Below, in pieces: positions 32,428 through 42,071 of a DNA stretch of 64,000 nt. The position numbers and the translations under genes are program-made. Origin of the DNA: Chloroflexota bacterium (GTDB taxonomy: Bacteria > Chloroflexota > Anaerolineae > Aggregatilineales > Ch27); NCBI GenBank assembly GCA_019873685.1, contig JAIOAT010000004.1, forward strand, positions 1 through 64,000, given 5' to 3'. The notes below the pieces were generated by a model. The model saw only the letters and a program-made list of their open reading frames with translations, had not been told where the DNA came from and searched no databases. Numbering within the stretch: the stretch's first letter is position 1; each line of letters starts with the position of its first letter.

Positions 32428-35126
32428 TCGAACGCCTGCGGTTTGCTTTTGCCTACGCGCTACGCAATATCGTCCGCGACCGGCGCCGGGCTGCCTTCAC
32501 CCTGCTTTCGGTGGCTGTCGGCGTAGCCTCCGTGGTCGCCCTGCGCGCCCTGGGGTTGATGCTCACGGACGCCCTCACCAGCAACGCGCAGGCGTTTCTG
32601 CGCGGTGACCTGCGAGTGACCGACACGGGTATGGATGGCGGCTTCGTGATGAGCATCTTCAATTCCCAAGAGCGGAGCCACCCCTTCAGCGCGGAGAACA
32701 TCCCGGCCATCGAAGCATGGGCTGCCGAACGTAACATCGCGATCACCTTCACGCTCAACGGCGAGTTGATGCAGGTCGCCGTGATCGGAGAATATGGTCG
32801 CGCCGGGCCGCCTGCTCTGACCATGAGCGTTTTTGTCGATCCGGCAGTCTACCCGTTTTACGATACCATCCGGGCCGATAAGCCAGCCCGTGCACTCTTG
32901 GGCGACCTGTTCACAACCCCCAACGCCGCTGTGTTGAGCCAGCGCCTGGCCAGCCAGATCGGCGCGGAAGTCGGCGATCAGGTGCGCGTCGGTTCGGCTA
33001 ATGTCTACTTCACGGTCACCGGTATCGTGCCGGATACCGCCGAAAGCTCCCTGGCTAGCCCGCAAAATCTGTTATTCAGTTTTATCTACCTGAATCGCGC
33101 TGAGCAGTCATTGTTCGGCCTGGACGATCTGGCCGATCGCGCTTACCTCAAGCTGCCCCCTGAGGTCAATCCTCAGGCGGTCGAAGACGAGATCGCCAAC
33201 TGGCCGCGGCGATCGGACCGTCAGCGCTACAGCCACTGGTCGACTGTCTCCGCCAGTGAAGTGCTGGAGGAAAATGTCGAGATTGCGGACGCGATCTCGC
33301 GTTTCGTGCTGGTATTGAGTCTGGTCGGGCTGGTCATCGGCGGCGTAGGCATCATCAATACGATGGTTGTGGCGATCAACCGTCGCTCGCTGGAAATCGC
33401 CGTGCTCAAGACTCTTGGCCTGCACAGCCTGGACATTTCTCTGCTGGTGCTGGCGGAGGCGGCGCTGGCAGGCTTCTTCGGCAGCCTGCTGGGCGCTGTG
33501 CTCGGCATGCTGCTGAGTTATGTGGCCCGTGACCTGGGGCAGCAGGCCTTTGCCATCGGCTTGCCCTGGCGCCCCTACCTTGACCCGATCCTGATCGGGA
33601 CAGCGCTGGGTCTGGTGGTCACGCTGTTCTTCAGCCTGTTGCCGATGATCACTGCCGCGCGTGTCCGTCCCAAGCTGGTGCTGCGGGAAGATGATGTTCC
33701 TATGCTACGCGCCGGCGCACTGTGGACGATCATCAGTTTCATCGTGCTGATCGTCGGCTTCGGCCTGCTGATTGACCTGATCGTGGGCAGCTATCGCTTT
33801 GCGCGTTACCTGCGGTTGCCGCCGCCGCTGACGCCTGGCATCACTGCCACGCTGGGGACCTTTATTTTCCTGGCTGTGCTGTTCGCCCTCAACTGGGTGC
33901 TGGTCTGGCTGCTGAGCAAGTTGCCCAGCTTCCGCAACGCTAACCTGCAACTGGCCATCCGCGGTCTGGCGACTCACCGCACCCGCACCGCCTTCAGCCT
34001 GCTGGCCCTGATCATCGGCATGACGGCGCTCAGCGGCACACTGATCATGACCCGCAGCATCAACATCCTGCTGTATACCAGCATCAGCCAGCCGCTTGGC
34101 GGCAATGTGGTGATCCTGCCTCTCTCGCTCGTCCAGGGGACGGTGCGCAGCCGGCTGGATTCGATCCCTGCGGTCAACGGCTACCGGGAGATCCGTTTCC
34201 CCGGCAGGCTTGAGCTGGAGGCTATCGACGGTGTGCGCGACTACGAACGGTGGTTCGCCCTCGCACGGGATGATGCGCAATCAAGCATGCGCCGTGCCAG
34301 CCTGAACCTGGTGCTGGGCGTCAACACCTATGGCAACCCGCCGCGCGGTCAGCTGGTTGCCGGGCGTTTCATCGGCCCGGAAGACGCCGGGCAGGCCGTG
34401 ATTACCATCCCTTACCTGCCGGAACTGGAAGCGCATGGCGTGACGATCGGCTCACAGATCACGCTGCGCATTGGCGGACGGGTGCAAGACTTCGAGGTTG
34501 TGGGCATTGTTGCCCCGGGGCCGTCCACCGGCCTGATCCCCTTCAGTCTGAATGACAGCGCCCTGCAGGTTCCGCTGGATATGATGCCGCGCCAGAATAT
34601 CCCCTTCGACTTCGTCATTGTGGATGTCCAGCCGGAGGCGGTGCGCGAGGTCATGGCGGCGGTTGGCGCTATCCCCGGTGTGTTCATCTTCGATGTCGCC
34701 ATATTCGACTCGATCATCAGCCGCCTGATGAACCAGATGGCAGCGCTTCCGCTGCTCGTCGCTGGGCTGAGTCTGTTTGCCGCCAGCGCCCTGATCGCCA
34801 CCACCGTCGCCCTGGCGACCATGGAACGCCGTCGGCAGATTGCCATCCTCAAGGCCATTGGCGTCAGCCGCTGGCAGGCGCTGGGCCAGTTGCTGGCGGA
34901 AAACAGCCTGGTTGGCATCGCCGGCGGTGTGATCAGCCTGTTGCCCACGCTGCTTATCCTGGCGCTCGTTCCCGCTCTGACTGAGGGGATAGTTCACATG
35001 CCCCTGCCTACTGACCTGGTGATTCTGATGCTGGCGCTGGCAGTGCTGGTGACGATCGCCGCCACCCTGATCACGGCCTGGCCAGCCGCTACGGAAAAAC
35101 CGTTGAACGCCCTGCGCTATGAATAA
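32424..35126 (+). CDS. FtsX-family ABC permease with two FtsX modules
   Basis: The 900-residue protein starts with a TM and a MacB-type periplasmic domain (about 30-285). A first FtsX triple-TM module follows with VGLVIGGVGIINTMVVAINRRSLEIAVLKTLGL, then a middle TM region, a second periplasmic domain (about 560-760), and a final FtsX module with ATMERRRQIAILKAIGVSRWQ. This duplicated layout (like YbbP/LolC-related permeases) suggests a mechanotransmission exporter or lipoprotein-release machine on the outer face. Its start overlaps the ATPase stop. Substrate unknown. Confidence 0.92.
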   Translation: MIERLRFAFAYALRNIVRDRRRAAFTLLSVAVGVASVVALRALGLMLTDALTSNAQAFLRGDLRVTDTGMDGGFVMSIFNSQERSHPFSAENIPAIEAWAAERNIAITFTLNGELMQVAVIGEYGRAGPPALTMSVFVDPAVYPFYDTIRADKPARALLGDLFTTPNAAVLSQRLASQIGAEVGDQVRVGSANVYFTVTGIVPDTAESSLASPQNLLFSFIYLNRAEQSLFGLDDLADRAYLKLPPEVNPQAVEDEIANWPRRSDRQRYSHWSTVSASEVLEENVEIADAISRFVLVLSLVGLVIGGVGIINTMVVAINRRSLEIAVLKTLGLHSLDISLLVLAEAALAGFFGSLLGAVLGMLLSYVARDLGQQAFAIGLPWRPYLDPILIGTALGLVVTLFFSLLPMITAARVRPKLVLREDDVPMLRAGALWTIISFIVLIVGFGLLIDLIVGSYRFARYLRLPPPLTPGITATLGTFIFLAVLFALNWVLVWLLSKLPSFRNANLQLAIRGLATHRTRTAFSLLALIIGMTALSGTLIMTRSINILLYTSISQPLGGNVVILPLSLVQGTVRSRLDSIPAVNGYREIRFPGRLELEAIDGVRDYERWFALARDDAQSSMRRASLNLVLGVNTYGNPPRGQLVAGRFIGPEDAGQAVITIPYLPELEAHGVTIGSQITLRIGGRVQDFEVVGIVAPGPSTGLIPFSLNDSALQVPLDMMPRQNIPFDFVIVDVQPEAVREVMAAVGAIPGVFIFDVAIFDSIISRLMNQMAALPLLVAGLSLFAASALIATTVALATMERRRQIAILKAIGVSRWQALGQLLAENSLVGIAGGVISLLPTLLILALVPALTEGIVHMPLPTDLVILMLALAVLVTIAATLITAWPAATEKPLNALRYE

Positions 35127-35157
35127 AGCGCCCGCACCGGAAAGCGGCGCGGGCGCT
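35127..35157. terminator. Bidirectional hairpin between permease and PFK
   Basis: The 9-bp perfect stem AGCGCCCGC/GCGGGCGCT (35127-35135 with 35149-35157) begins just after the permease stop codon and precedes the end of the convergent PFK gene. No T-run is present. Confidence 0.65.
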
Positions 35158-35179
35158 GAACCTGCCAGACGTCTGCAAG

Positions 35180-37405
35180 CTATTGCGTTCTGGGCCGGGC
35201 GAGGATGCTGGCAATCGGCCTCATGCTCAGCCACCACTGCTCCTTGGGCCGGCCAAATTCGCTATCAAGCAGGCGCGGCAAATCGCCCAGGCTGGTGAAG
35301 GTCACCTGTCCGGCCTGCAGACCGATGAACGCCCCGGCTGGCGAAACCCGCCCCGCCTCAGCAATCAGGAACTCCATGCAACGAGCGGCCAGGCGTGTTG
35401 CCTGAATCCGGTCGAAGGGCGAAGGATCGCCGCCCTGCTGCACATGCCCCAGGATGGTCTGCCGCACGTTGAACAGCCCGCCGCCTTCTTTCTCAAACAG
35501 CGAAGCGATGAACGATGTCGTATAGAACGGATCGACATCTTCGTTGCGGATGATCAGGCCCAGCCGCATATCTTGCTCAAATCCCTTGACCAGACTGGCC
35601 AGGTCGTCCTGCAAATCCTTGAGCGTTAGCCCTTCCTCATGCAGGTAGATTCGCTCCGCGCCTGTCGCCAGGCCGCTCATCAGTGCCAGATAGCCGCAAT
35701 AGCGCCCCATGACCTCGACCACAAAGCAGCGCCGGGAAGCCACCGCGGACTGCTTGATCTTGTCCACGTCCATCACAATGCTGTTGAGGGCAGTATCCGC
35801 GCCGATGCTGTGCTCGGAGCCGGGCAGATTGTTGTTGATCGACGCCGGCATGCAGATGATCGGGATGTTGAAGGCCGGATACTGGTTGCTGTGGGTGAAC
35901 AGCAGATGAGCCGCCTGATAGCCGGAGAGACCGCCGATGATCAGCAGGCCCTGAACGCCATGCGCTTCCAGAACCTGGGCGATCTTGGGCAGGTCGCTTT
36001 CCGCAGGGATTTTGCGGCTGGTGCCCAGCTCAGCCCCACCGCGGGAAACCCAGCCGCTGACGCTCATCCAGTCCATCTCGCTGATGTCGTCGCGCAGCAG
36101 GCCGCGGAAGCCATTACGCGCGCCCAGCATGATATGGCCTTTGTCCAGCCCCAGCCGGACGGCAGCGCGGACAGCCGTATTCATCCCCGGGGCGGGACCG
36201 CCGCAATTCATGACCAGGAAGCGCAGCCGTTTCTGGCCTGGTTCCGGCTTGCGTGGATACGCTTGCACCAGCGTGCGGAAGGTGCGCAGTGCATCCTTGA
36301 AGCTTCCGCCGCGCAGGGACATCGCCCGGTTGTAGTCGTGCGCTTCGATGGCCCGCGCAACTTCCTGAGTCGCCTCGACGCAGGCCATCAGCGGCGCATG
36401 AACCAGCCGGTTCTCGCGGATGCCGATGAGCAGGGGTTCCCGCGCCTCTTCGGAGACGATGCATTCCACTGCTGCGTAGCCCATCAGCGTGCCCAGGTTG
36501 CGGTCAAAGGCGCTCGGCGCGCCGCCGCGCTGGACATGCCCCAGGATGGTGACGCGCACTTCCTCCCCCAGCCGTTCTTCCAGCGCCTTCTGGACGTACT
36601 GGCTGGTGATGGGATTGCCAAAGCGGTCCTGAGCGCCCTCCGCCACGATGACGATGCTGTGGCGGCGGCCGGTTTCACGCCCGGCCCGCAGCGCCCGGCA
36701 CATTTCGTCTTCCCAGTCATCCACCTCTGGCGGGCTTTCCGGGATCAGCACCCAGTTGGCGGCGGTTGCCAGGGCGCTCATCAGTGCCAGATAACCGCAG
36801 TGCCGCCCCATGACCTCGATCACGAACACGCGCTGGTGGCTGGCCGCGGTGCTGGCGATAGCATCGACCGCTGCCGTGATCCGGTGCAGCGCGGTATCCG
36901 CGCCGATGGTCATATCCGTGCCGACCATATCGTTGTCGATCGATCCCACCAGGCCCACCAGCCGCAACTCGCGATGCGCATCGGCTTTCTTGCGGCTCAG
37001 CTCACCCCGTTGCACCAGCTCCTCAAGCAGCTCCGGCCACTCCTGCCGGAAGATGTTCGCGCCCGTCAGGCTGCCATCGCCGCCGATCACAATCAGGCTG
37101 TCGATGCCGTGCTCCAGCAGGTTGCGGGCTGCCTGCCGCCGCCCGTCGCGGGTGCGAAACGCAGCGCAGCGCGCCGTGCCGATTACCGTGCCGCCCTGGT
37201 GCATGATGCCGCCCACGGACCCCCAGGTCATCCGGCGGATGAAATTGCCGCCATCCACCATGCCCTGGTACCCTTCGTAGATCGCATAGACATCATGCCC
37301 CAGGTTGATCGCTGTGCGGACGATCGCCCGCACCGCCGCATTCATCCCGGGGGCGTCACCACCGCTGGTGAGTACCCCGATGCTTCTCCTGGAATGCCCT
37401 GACAT
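35180..37405 (-). CDS. Double-length 6-phosphofructokinase, C-terminal half degenerate
   Basis: The 741-residue protein is two PFK domains in tandem, about 1-390 and 400-741. The N-half keeps the catalytic set: TSGGDAPGMN, IGGDGS (108-112, Gly form typical of ATP use), GSIDND with catalytic Asp157, GTDMTIGADTAL, and MGRHCGYLAL. The C-half reads CGGPAPGMN, GGLSG (491-495) and SINNN (Asn524 where the catalytic Asp belongs), but keeps GADTAL and MGRYCGYLAL. This split, an active N-half with an altered C-half, mirrors eukaryotic PFK-1, where the second half is regulatory. It likely phosphorylates fructose-6-phosphate with ATP. A TTGACG-17-TAAAAC promoter lies about 95 bases upstream. Confidence 0.92.
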   Translation of the reverse strand: MSGHSRRSIGVLTSGGDAPGMNAAVRAIVRTAINLGHDVYAIYEGYQGMVDGGNFIRRMTWGSVGGIMHQGGTVIGTARCAAFRTRDGRRQAARNLLEHGIDSLIVIGGDGSLTGANIFRQEWPELLEELVQRGELSRKKADAHRELRLVGLVGSIDNDMVGTDMTIGADTALHRITAAVDAIASTAASHQRVFVIEVMGRHCGYLALMSALATAANWVLIPESPPEVDDWEDEMCRALRAGRETGRRHSIVIVAEGAQDRFGNPITSQYVQKALEERLGEEVRVTILGHVQRGGAPSAFDRNLGTLMGYAAVECIVSEEAREPLLIGIRENRLVHAPLMACVEATQEVARAIEAHDYNRAMSLRGGSFKDALRTFRTLVQAYPRKPEPGQKRLRFLVMNCGGPAPGMNTAVRAAVRLGLDKGHIMLGARNGFRGLLRDDISEMDWMSVSGWVSRGGAELGTSRKIPAESDLPKIAQVLEAHGVQGLLIIGGLSGYQAAHLLFTHSNQYPAFNIPIICMPASINNNLPGSEHSIGADTALNSIVMDVDKIKQSAVASRRCFVVEVMGRYCGYLALMSGLATGAERIYLHEEGLTLKDLQDDLASLVKGFEQDMRLGLIIRNEDVDPFYTTSFIASLFEKEGGGLFNVRQTILGHVQQGGDPSPFDRIQATRLAARCMEFLIAEAGRVSPAGAFIGLQAGQVTFTSLGDLPRLLDSEFGRPKEQWWLSMRPIASILARPRTQ

Positions 37406-37739
37406 ATCGGCTTACCCTTTGTTGGCCATTTTCGAACTGTTGTCTTCAACAAAAGGGGTGGGTCGTGCCTGTAGACTACCTTCAGCCACCCGGTCTATTG
37501 TTTTAGTATCGCACACGCCGGACGTCAACGACAAACCATACAAGAATTGATGGAAGTTCTGAAGGAAACCGTTCTCAGTACGGGGCCCGGGCGACCTATT
37601 CCAACCATAGGTAACCGGACAAATGTGATAGGCTTCACTTACCAGATTGTCGCCCTTCGCCTATGGTAGTAGAAGACTGCGACCACCAGCCTGATCAGGC
37701 CTGTTGTGATCGGGTACTCACGGGAGGATGAACACGTCC
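37406..37739. other. Divergent control region between PFK and GltD-like genes
   Basis: About 330 bases without a gene. It holds the PFK promoter (37500-37528) and an 8-bp inverted repeat ACCATAGG/CCTATGGT (37604-37611 with 37660-37667). A GGGAGG ribosome site at 37722-37727 precedes the oxidoreductase. No known riboswitch fold was recognised. Confidence 0.5.
37500..37528 (-). promoter_or_regulatory. Putative promoter of the PFK gene
   Basis: TTGACG (37528-37523) and TAAAAC (37505-37500) are 17 bases apart on the minus strand, giving a leader of about 90 bases. Confidence 0.55.
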
Positions 37740-39197
37740 ATGGCAGACCGCCGAGCCGATCTGAACATCGACCGCAAATCGCGTGCCTACCAGCCCATGC
37801 AGCCCGTTGCCAAACAGGACGCCAGCCAGCGCCTTGAGCATTTTAACGAGATTTATCTCAACTACGAAGCGGAGATTGCCTGCATTGAGGCCGGGCGTTG
37901 CATCCAGTGCCCCGATCCGGCGCCCTGTCAGCAAGCGTGCCCGCTGGGGAATGACATCCCGACCGTCATGCGTCTGGTGGAAAACGGCCGTTTCATCGAA
38001 GCGGCCAACGTCTACCGCCAGACCAGCCCGATGCCCGAGATTTGTTCCCGCGTGTGCCCACAGGAACGGCTGTGCGAAGGCTCGTGTACGCATGGCGGCG
38101 GCACCAGCGGCGAACCGGTGCGCATCGGCAAGATCGAGAAGTTCGTGATCGATTACCAGATCGCCACCGAGGGCATTCCCCTCGGCACTGTCGCCCTGGA
38201 TACCGGCAAGCGCGTGGCGATCGTGGGCGGCGGCCCGTCAGGACTGGCTGCCGCGGAGAGCCTGCGGCGTAAAGGCCACGCTGTGACGGTCTATGACGCC
38301 AATCCTTTCCCCGGCGGTCTGCTCATCTACGGCATCCCCGCGTTCAAGCTCAGCAAGGATCGCGTCGCCGCCAAAGTCAAACAGCTGGAGACAATCGGCG
38401 TCCGCTTTGTGCCCAACACCCGGATTGGTCGGGACATCCCGCTCAGTCAGCTTACGGCGGAGTATGACGCGGTCTACGTTGCGGTAGGCGCCAACAAGGA
38501 AGTGCCAGCCAACTGGGAAGGCGCCAACCTCAAAGGTGTCTACCAGGCCGGGGAATTCCTGATCCGGGCTAATGTCCCGCGCCCGCTGCAGCCGCCGCAT
38601 CTGGCCGAGAGCGGCAGGCCGGTTGTCGGGCGGCGGGTCTTCGTGATCGGCGGCGGCGATACCGCCATGGACTGTGTCCGCACCGCCCTGCGGCTGCAAA
38701 AGGCCCAGGGTTACAAGCTGGATGTCACCTGCGCTTACCGCCGTACCGAGGCGGAGATGCCCGGTTGTCGGGTAGAACGCGCTAACGCCCGCGAAGAGGG
38801 CGCCCGTTTTGAGTGGCTGACCGCACCCAAGCGCTTCATCGGCGACAAAGACGGCAACCTGATCGGCATCGAATTCATCCGCATGCGCCTGGGCGAACCA
38901 GATTCGAGCGGTCGGCGCCGGCCGGTGCCCATCGAAGGCTCGGAGTACATGGAACCGGCGGATACGGTGGCGTTGGCGCTGGGCTACTGGCCGGACGCCA
39001 CCCTGGGCGAGCAGAACCCCGAACTGCAAACGCACGACTGGGGCCTGATCGTCGCCGACCCACAAACCGGCAAGACCACTATGACCAACGTCTGGGCTGG
39101 CGGCGACGCCGTCACCGGGCCGGACCTGGTTGTGACCGCTATCCGCGCCGGGCTACACGCCGCCGAGTCTATTCACCTGTACCTCAGTCAGTCTTAA
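37740..39197 (+). CDS. gltD: Glutamate synthase small-subunit-like NAD(P)H oxidoreductase
   Basis: The 485-residue flavoprotein has the N-terminal two [4Fe-4S] cluster domain (CIQCPDPAPCQQACP and CSRVCPQERLCEGSC). An FAD-binding fold follows (VAIVGGGPSGLAAAESLRRKGHAVTVYDA, GGLLIYGIPAFKL), then an NAD(P)H fold (VFVIGGGDTAMDC) and the final FAD contact NVWAGGDAVTGPDLVVTAIRAG. It is the electron-input subunit of the GltBD/NfnB/sulfide dehydrogenase type. No gltB large subunit is adjacent, so the acceptor is unclear. ATG 37728 touches the GGGAGG site; ATG 37740 is 12 bases from it and preferred. Confidence 0.9.
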   Translation: MADRRADLNIDRKSRAYQPMQPVAKQDASQRLEHFNEIYLNYEAEIACIEAGRCIQCPDPAPCQQACPLGNDIPTVMRLVENGRFIEAANVYRQTSPMPEICSRVCPQERLCEGSCTHGGGTSGEPVRIGKIEKFVIDYQIATEGIPLGTVALDTGKRVAIVGGGPSGLAAAESLRRKGHAVTVYDANPFPGGLLIYGIPAFKLSKDRVAAKVKQLETIGVRFVPNTRIGRDIPLSQLTAEYDAVYVAVGANKEVPANWEGANLKGVYQAGEFLIRANVPRPLQPPHLAESGRPVVGRRVFVIGGGDTAMDCVRTALRLQKAQGYKLDVTCAYRRTEAEMPGCRVERANAREEGARFEWLTAPKRFIGDKDGNLIGIEFIRMRLGEPDSSGRRRPVPIEGSEYMEPADTVALALGYWPDATLGEQNPELQTHDWGLIVADPQTGKTTMTNVWAGGDAVTGPDLVVTAIRAGLHAAESIHLYLSQS

Positions 39198-39215
39198 GCG
39201 TGTCGGAAAATCTGC

Positions 39216-39253
39216 AACGGGGACGGTCTCCTGGCGGGCCGTCCCCGTTTTTT
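39216..39253. terminator. Strong bidirectional Rho-independent terminator
   Basis: The 11-bp perfect stem AACGGGGACGG/CCGTCCCCGTT (39216-39226 with 39239-39249) is followed by TTTTTT for the plus-strand oxidoreductase. It also serves the convergent L,D-transpeptidase. Confidence 0.92.
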
Positions 39254-39284
39254 CGGGGGGGGCTGCCTGGGCGGGGCAACGCCG

Positions 39285-40997
39285 TTACGGCGTGATCTCC
39301 ACCACGACGCCCTCCTGCGCCCAGTTATAGAGCAGTTCCGCGTTGCGGGTGCTGATCAGGATGCAGCCGTAAGTCACGCGATGCCCCAGGCTGTTCGTCC
39401 ACAGGAGCTGGCTGCCGCCGCGCGTGGGGAAGCCGTGAAAGCCGTTGGTGAAGTCCGCCCCGGGGATGGGCCGGTAGACCCCCAGAAAATACGGCATGTA
39501 CAGATTCCAGTTCGCCGCATAGGCATTGGGGACGTGGGAGATGATCTGGTAGATGCCCGGCCAGGTGGGACTGTCGGCGATGCCAGTGCTGGCAGGCCAG
39601 TCCCACAGCAACGCGCCGCCCTCGTAGACGCGCACGCGCTGCTGGCTGATGCTGACTTCGATGCGCTTGTCAGGCACCACGGGGAATTCCAGGAAGGTGT
39701 CCGGTGAGGGGATGGTGATCGTCTGCCCGGCGGAGACCTCGGTCAGGCCGCCATTGGCCTGCTGAATCCAGGGGTAAGGCACGCCATAATCCCAGGCAAT
39801 GCTGATCAGCGTCTCGCCGGGCTGGACAGTATGTTGCCGGTCGTGGTGATACACGCGGGCATCCGCGGCAGGCTGCCCGTTCGCCAGTCCTGCCTGTACT
39901 GCCGCCACGACCTCCTCAACCTGGAGATAACGCGACGAGTCCAGAGCAGCGGCGGCCTGCGCTCGCAGGTAATCCGCCAGCGCCCCTTCATGCAGGCTGA
40001 GCGCCAGGCCAGTTGGTTGGCCCGGATCAGGCACGGCTGCCAGCCATGCCCCCCACTGTTCAGGCGGCAGCGTCCAGTGGACGATGTCGCCGGTCACCGG
40101 ATCATAGAGCCGGATGTCCAGCGGCTGGCTCAGCAGGCGCTGGGCCGCTGCGACCAGGGGGGCAGCGTCAACCACTTCGGGTGCGACCGGCTGCATGGCC
40201 AGCGCCAGCGTACCATCAGCCAGCGCGCTATCAGCCGTCAGGCGCTGCAATGTCGCCTCAACGTCCAGAGCGCGGCCCTCCTGTGCCGGAGTCGGTTCCA
40301 CGCGGCCAGCCACCAGGCGCACGCCGGCGTTGACCGGGGCCTGGGCTACCTGCGGCGCCAGCGAGGCCAGGCCAGCGCGGGCAACCGCCTCATCCACGAT
40401 CAGCACAGGAGCAACATTTGCCGGACGAAGCAAGCCGTCCAGCCGTCCGCCACGTCCACGCCCATGCGCCAGAGCGCGGGCCGCCGTCGCCTCCGCGTCG
40501 AGCGTCACGCCCAGCGTCGCAGCATCAACCGACCAGGCGCGCTCACCATCGCGTAGCAGCACTGTTCCCCAGGCGCTGCTGAGCGTCCGGGCGGCTTCCG
40601 CCTGTGTCAGGCCGCCTACCGGGATGCCCGCCGCGGTTACCTGCGGGAAGACCCGTCCTGAGTAGGCCAGGGTCAGCCCCAGCCCCAGCAGCAGCACAGA
40701 CATGATCACCAGGGCCGGGATCGCCACCAGGGGCGCAGCAACGCCCCACAGCAGCCAGCGGCGCGAGCGGCGGGCACGGGGTGGGCTGCGCCGGGCGAGG
40801 GCAGGGCTGTGGGCATAACCGGCAGGTGATCGGCCACGTGTATCTGCATGCCGGGGAGAGGGTTGCCGCCCGTAGGGCAGCGGGCGCGGCTGGATGATGC
40901 TGGCAGGCGGCGGAGTCCGCCGGCGTTGGGGATGTGGCGGCGGCACCCGGACGGGGCCAGAGGACTGCGGGGCATGAGAGCGACGCTGGCGGATCAT
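39285..40997 (-). CDS. Membrane-anchored L,D-transpeptidase with LysM domain
   Basis: The 570-residue protein has a basic, proline-rich cytoplasmic tail (1-85), one TM (about 88-112), and peptidoglycan-binding repeats of PG_binding_4 type beginning VTAAGIPVGGLTQAEAARTL. A LysM module (HTVQPGETLISIAWDYGVP ... SAGQTITIPS) follows, then a C-terminal YkuD domain with FHGFPTRGG and VTYGCILIS, catalytic Cys545. The usual S-H-G-C motif is T-Y-G-C here. It should make 3-3 peptidoglycan cross-links or attach proteins outside the membrane. An AAGGAG site precedes ATG 40997. A TATAAT at 41030-41035 (minus) is the probable -10. Confidence 0.9.
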   Translation of the reverse strand: MIRQRRSHAPQSSGPVRVPPPHPQRRRTPPPASIIQPRPLPYGRQPSPRHADTRGRSPAGYAHSPALARRSPPRARRSRRWLLWGVAAPLVAIPALVIMSVLLLGLGLTLAYSGRVFPQVTAAGIPVGGLTQAEAARTLSSAWGTVLLRDGERAWSVDAATLGVTLDAEATAARALAHGRGRGGRLDGLLRPANVAPVLIVDEAVARAGLASLAPQVAQAPVNAGVRLVAGRVEPTPAQEGRALDVEATLQRLTADSALADGTLALAMQPVAPEVVDAAPLVAAAQRLLSQPLDIRLYDPVTGDIVHWTLPPEQWGAWLAAVPDPGQPTGLALSLHEGALADYLRAQAAAALDSSRYLQVEEVVAAVQAGLANGQPAADARVYHHDRQHTVQPGETLISIAWDYGVPYPWIQQANGGLTEVSAGQTITIPSPDTFLEFPVVPDKRIEVSISQQRVRVYEGGALLWDWPASTGIADSPTWPGIYQIISHVPNAYAANWNLYMPYFLGVYRPIPGADFTNGFHGFPTRGGSQLLWTNSLGHRVTYGCILISTRNAELLYNWAQEGVVVEITP

Positions 40998-41140
40998 AGA
41001 CAGGTGCACTCCTTGGCGGTTTTGTCCTCATTATAGCAGAGGCCTGTTTGCACCCGTCCCACCGCCAGCCCGGCGGCTGCCCTGCGTTTGACCTGTGCAG
41101 CGGTTCACTCAGCCACGAGGCATTTGTCGGTCAACCTCAT

Positions 41141-42061
41141 TTAGAGCCTGCTCAGCACCACGGTCACCAGCCAGCCGATCATCAGCCACAGCCCAAAGCG
41201 CCCGTGCAGACGGGCGGTTCGTCCCTGACCCTGGTGCAATAGCGCTGTGTCGGTACTGGTCGTGAAGATGCGGATCAGGCGGTAGGCTTCCGGCGCGGTC
41301 ACCAGCACAATCAGGGTCGGCCAGGGCATCACCCCGGCGATGACCATCACCGCCACCATCACATACGACCCGGCGACCAGCAGAATGTACTCGGCCCGCG
41401 CCACGCGTAGCCCGAAGATCACTGCCAGCGTGCGCTTGTTAACGGCGCGGTCAGCATCCATATCGCGGATGTTGTTGGCGTGCAGGATCGCCGCCACCAT
41501 GAATCCGATCGGCAACCCGGCCAGCAACGGGGTCAGGCTGGTCTGGCCGCCAGACATGGCGTAATACGCGCCAAGCACCATCAGCGGCCCCATGAAGACA
41601 AACACCGCTGCTTCTCCCAGGCCGTGATACGCCAGCGGGAATGGCCCGGCGGTATAGGTGATCACCACCAGCACGCCCCCTAAGCCAATCCACAGCAACA
41701 ACGGGCCGCTCTGAAACAGCAGCACAAGGCCAATGATCACCCCGGCAGCCGTCGTTAGGATGGCTCCACATAATACTTCACGCGGGGTCAGCACCCGCTG
41801 CTTGATCACCATGCCCTGGCCGGCCTGCTTGAGCGCATCCGCCCCGTGCCGGTAGTCGGCATATTCGTTGATCAGGTTCGCCGCGATCTGCAGGAAAAGC
41901 GCCCCGATCAGCGCCAGCGCAAAGCGCCCGGCATCAAAAACGCGATCATCCAGGGCGATGGCTGCCGCCAGTCCCAGTGGGGCATAGGTGGCGGTCAGTG
42001 TGCGCGGGCGGCTGGCGCGGTACCACGCGGCCAGATAAGGATGTGTTACCAGAGTTCCCAT
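41141..42061 (-). CDS. menA: UbiA-family prenyltransferase, probably 1,4-dihydroxy-2-naphthoate polyprenyltransferase
   Basis: The 306-residue integral membrane enzyme shows the two Asp-rich prenyl-diphosphate sites, NLINEYADYRHGAD and NNIRDMDADRAVNKRTLAVIFG, in the spacing and wording typical of MenA, which makes demethylmenaquinone. About eight hydrophobic helices are visible. An upstream frame extension is spurious; GAGGG seven bases before ATG 42061 sets the start. It follows the CinA-like fusion gene by 10 bases, so they are cotranscribed. No other men gene is nearby. Confidence 0.9.
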   Translation of the reverse strand: MGTLVTHPYLAAWYRASRPRTLTATYAPLGLAAAIALDDRVFDAGRFALALIGALFLQIAANLINEYADYRHGADALKQAGQGMVIKQRVLTPREVLCGAILTTAAGVIIGLVLLFQSGPLLLWIGLGGVLVVITYTAGPFPLAYHGLGEAAVFVFMGPLMVLGAYYAMSGGQTSLTPLLAGLPIGFMVAAILHANNIRDMDADRAVNKRTLAVIFGLRVARAEYILLVAGSYVMVAVMVIAGVMPWPTLIVLVTAPEAYRLIRIFTTSTDTALLHQGQGRTARLHGRFGLWLMIGWLVTVVLSRL

Positions 42062-42071
42062 CACTTTTCCC

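Noticed and set aside
35639-37402. Plus-strand ORF of 587 codons
   Set aside because: Antisense to the PFK gene, whose catalytic motifs are unmistakable.
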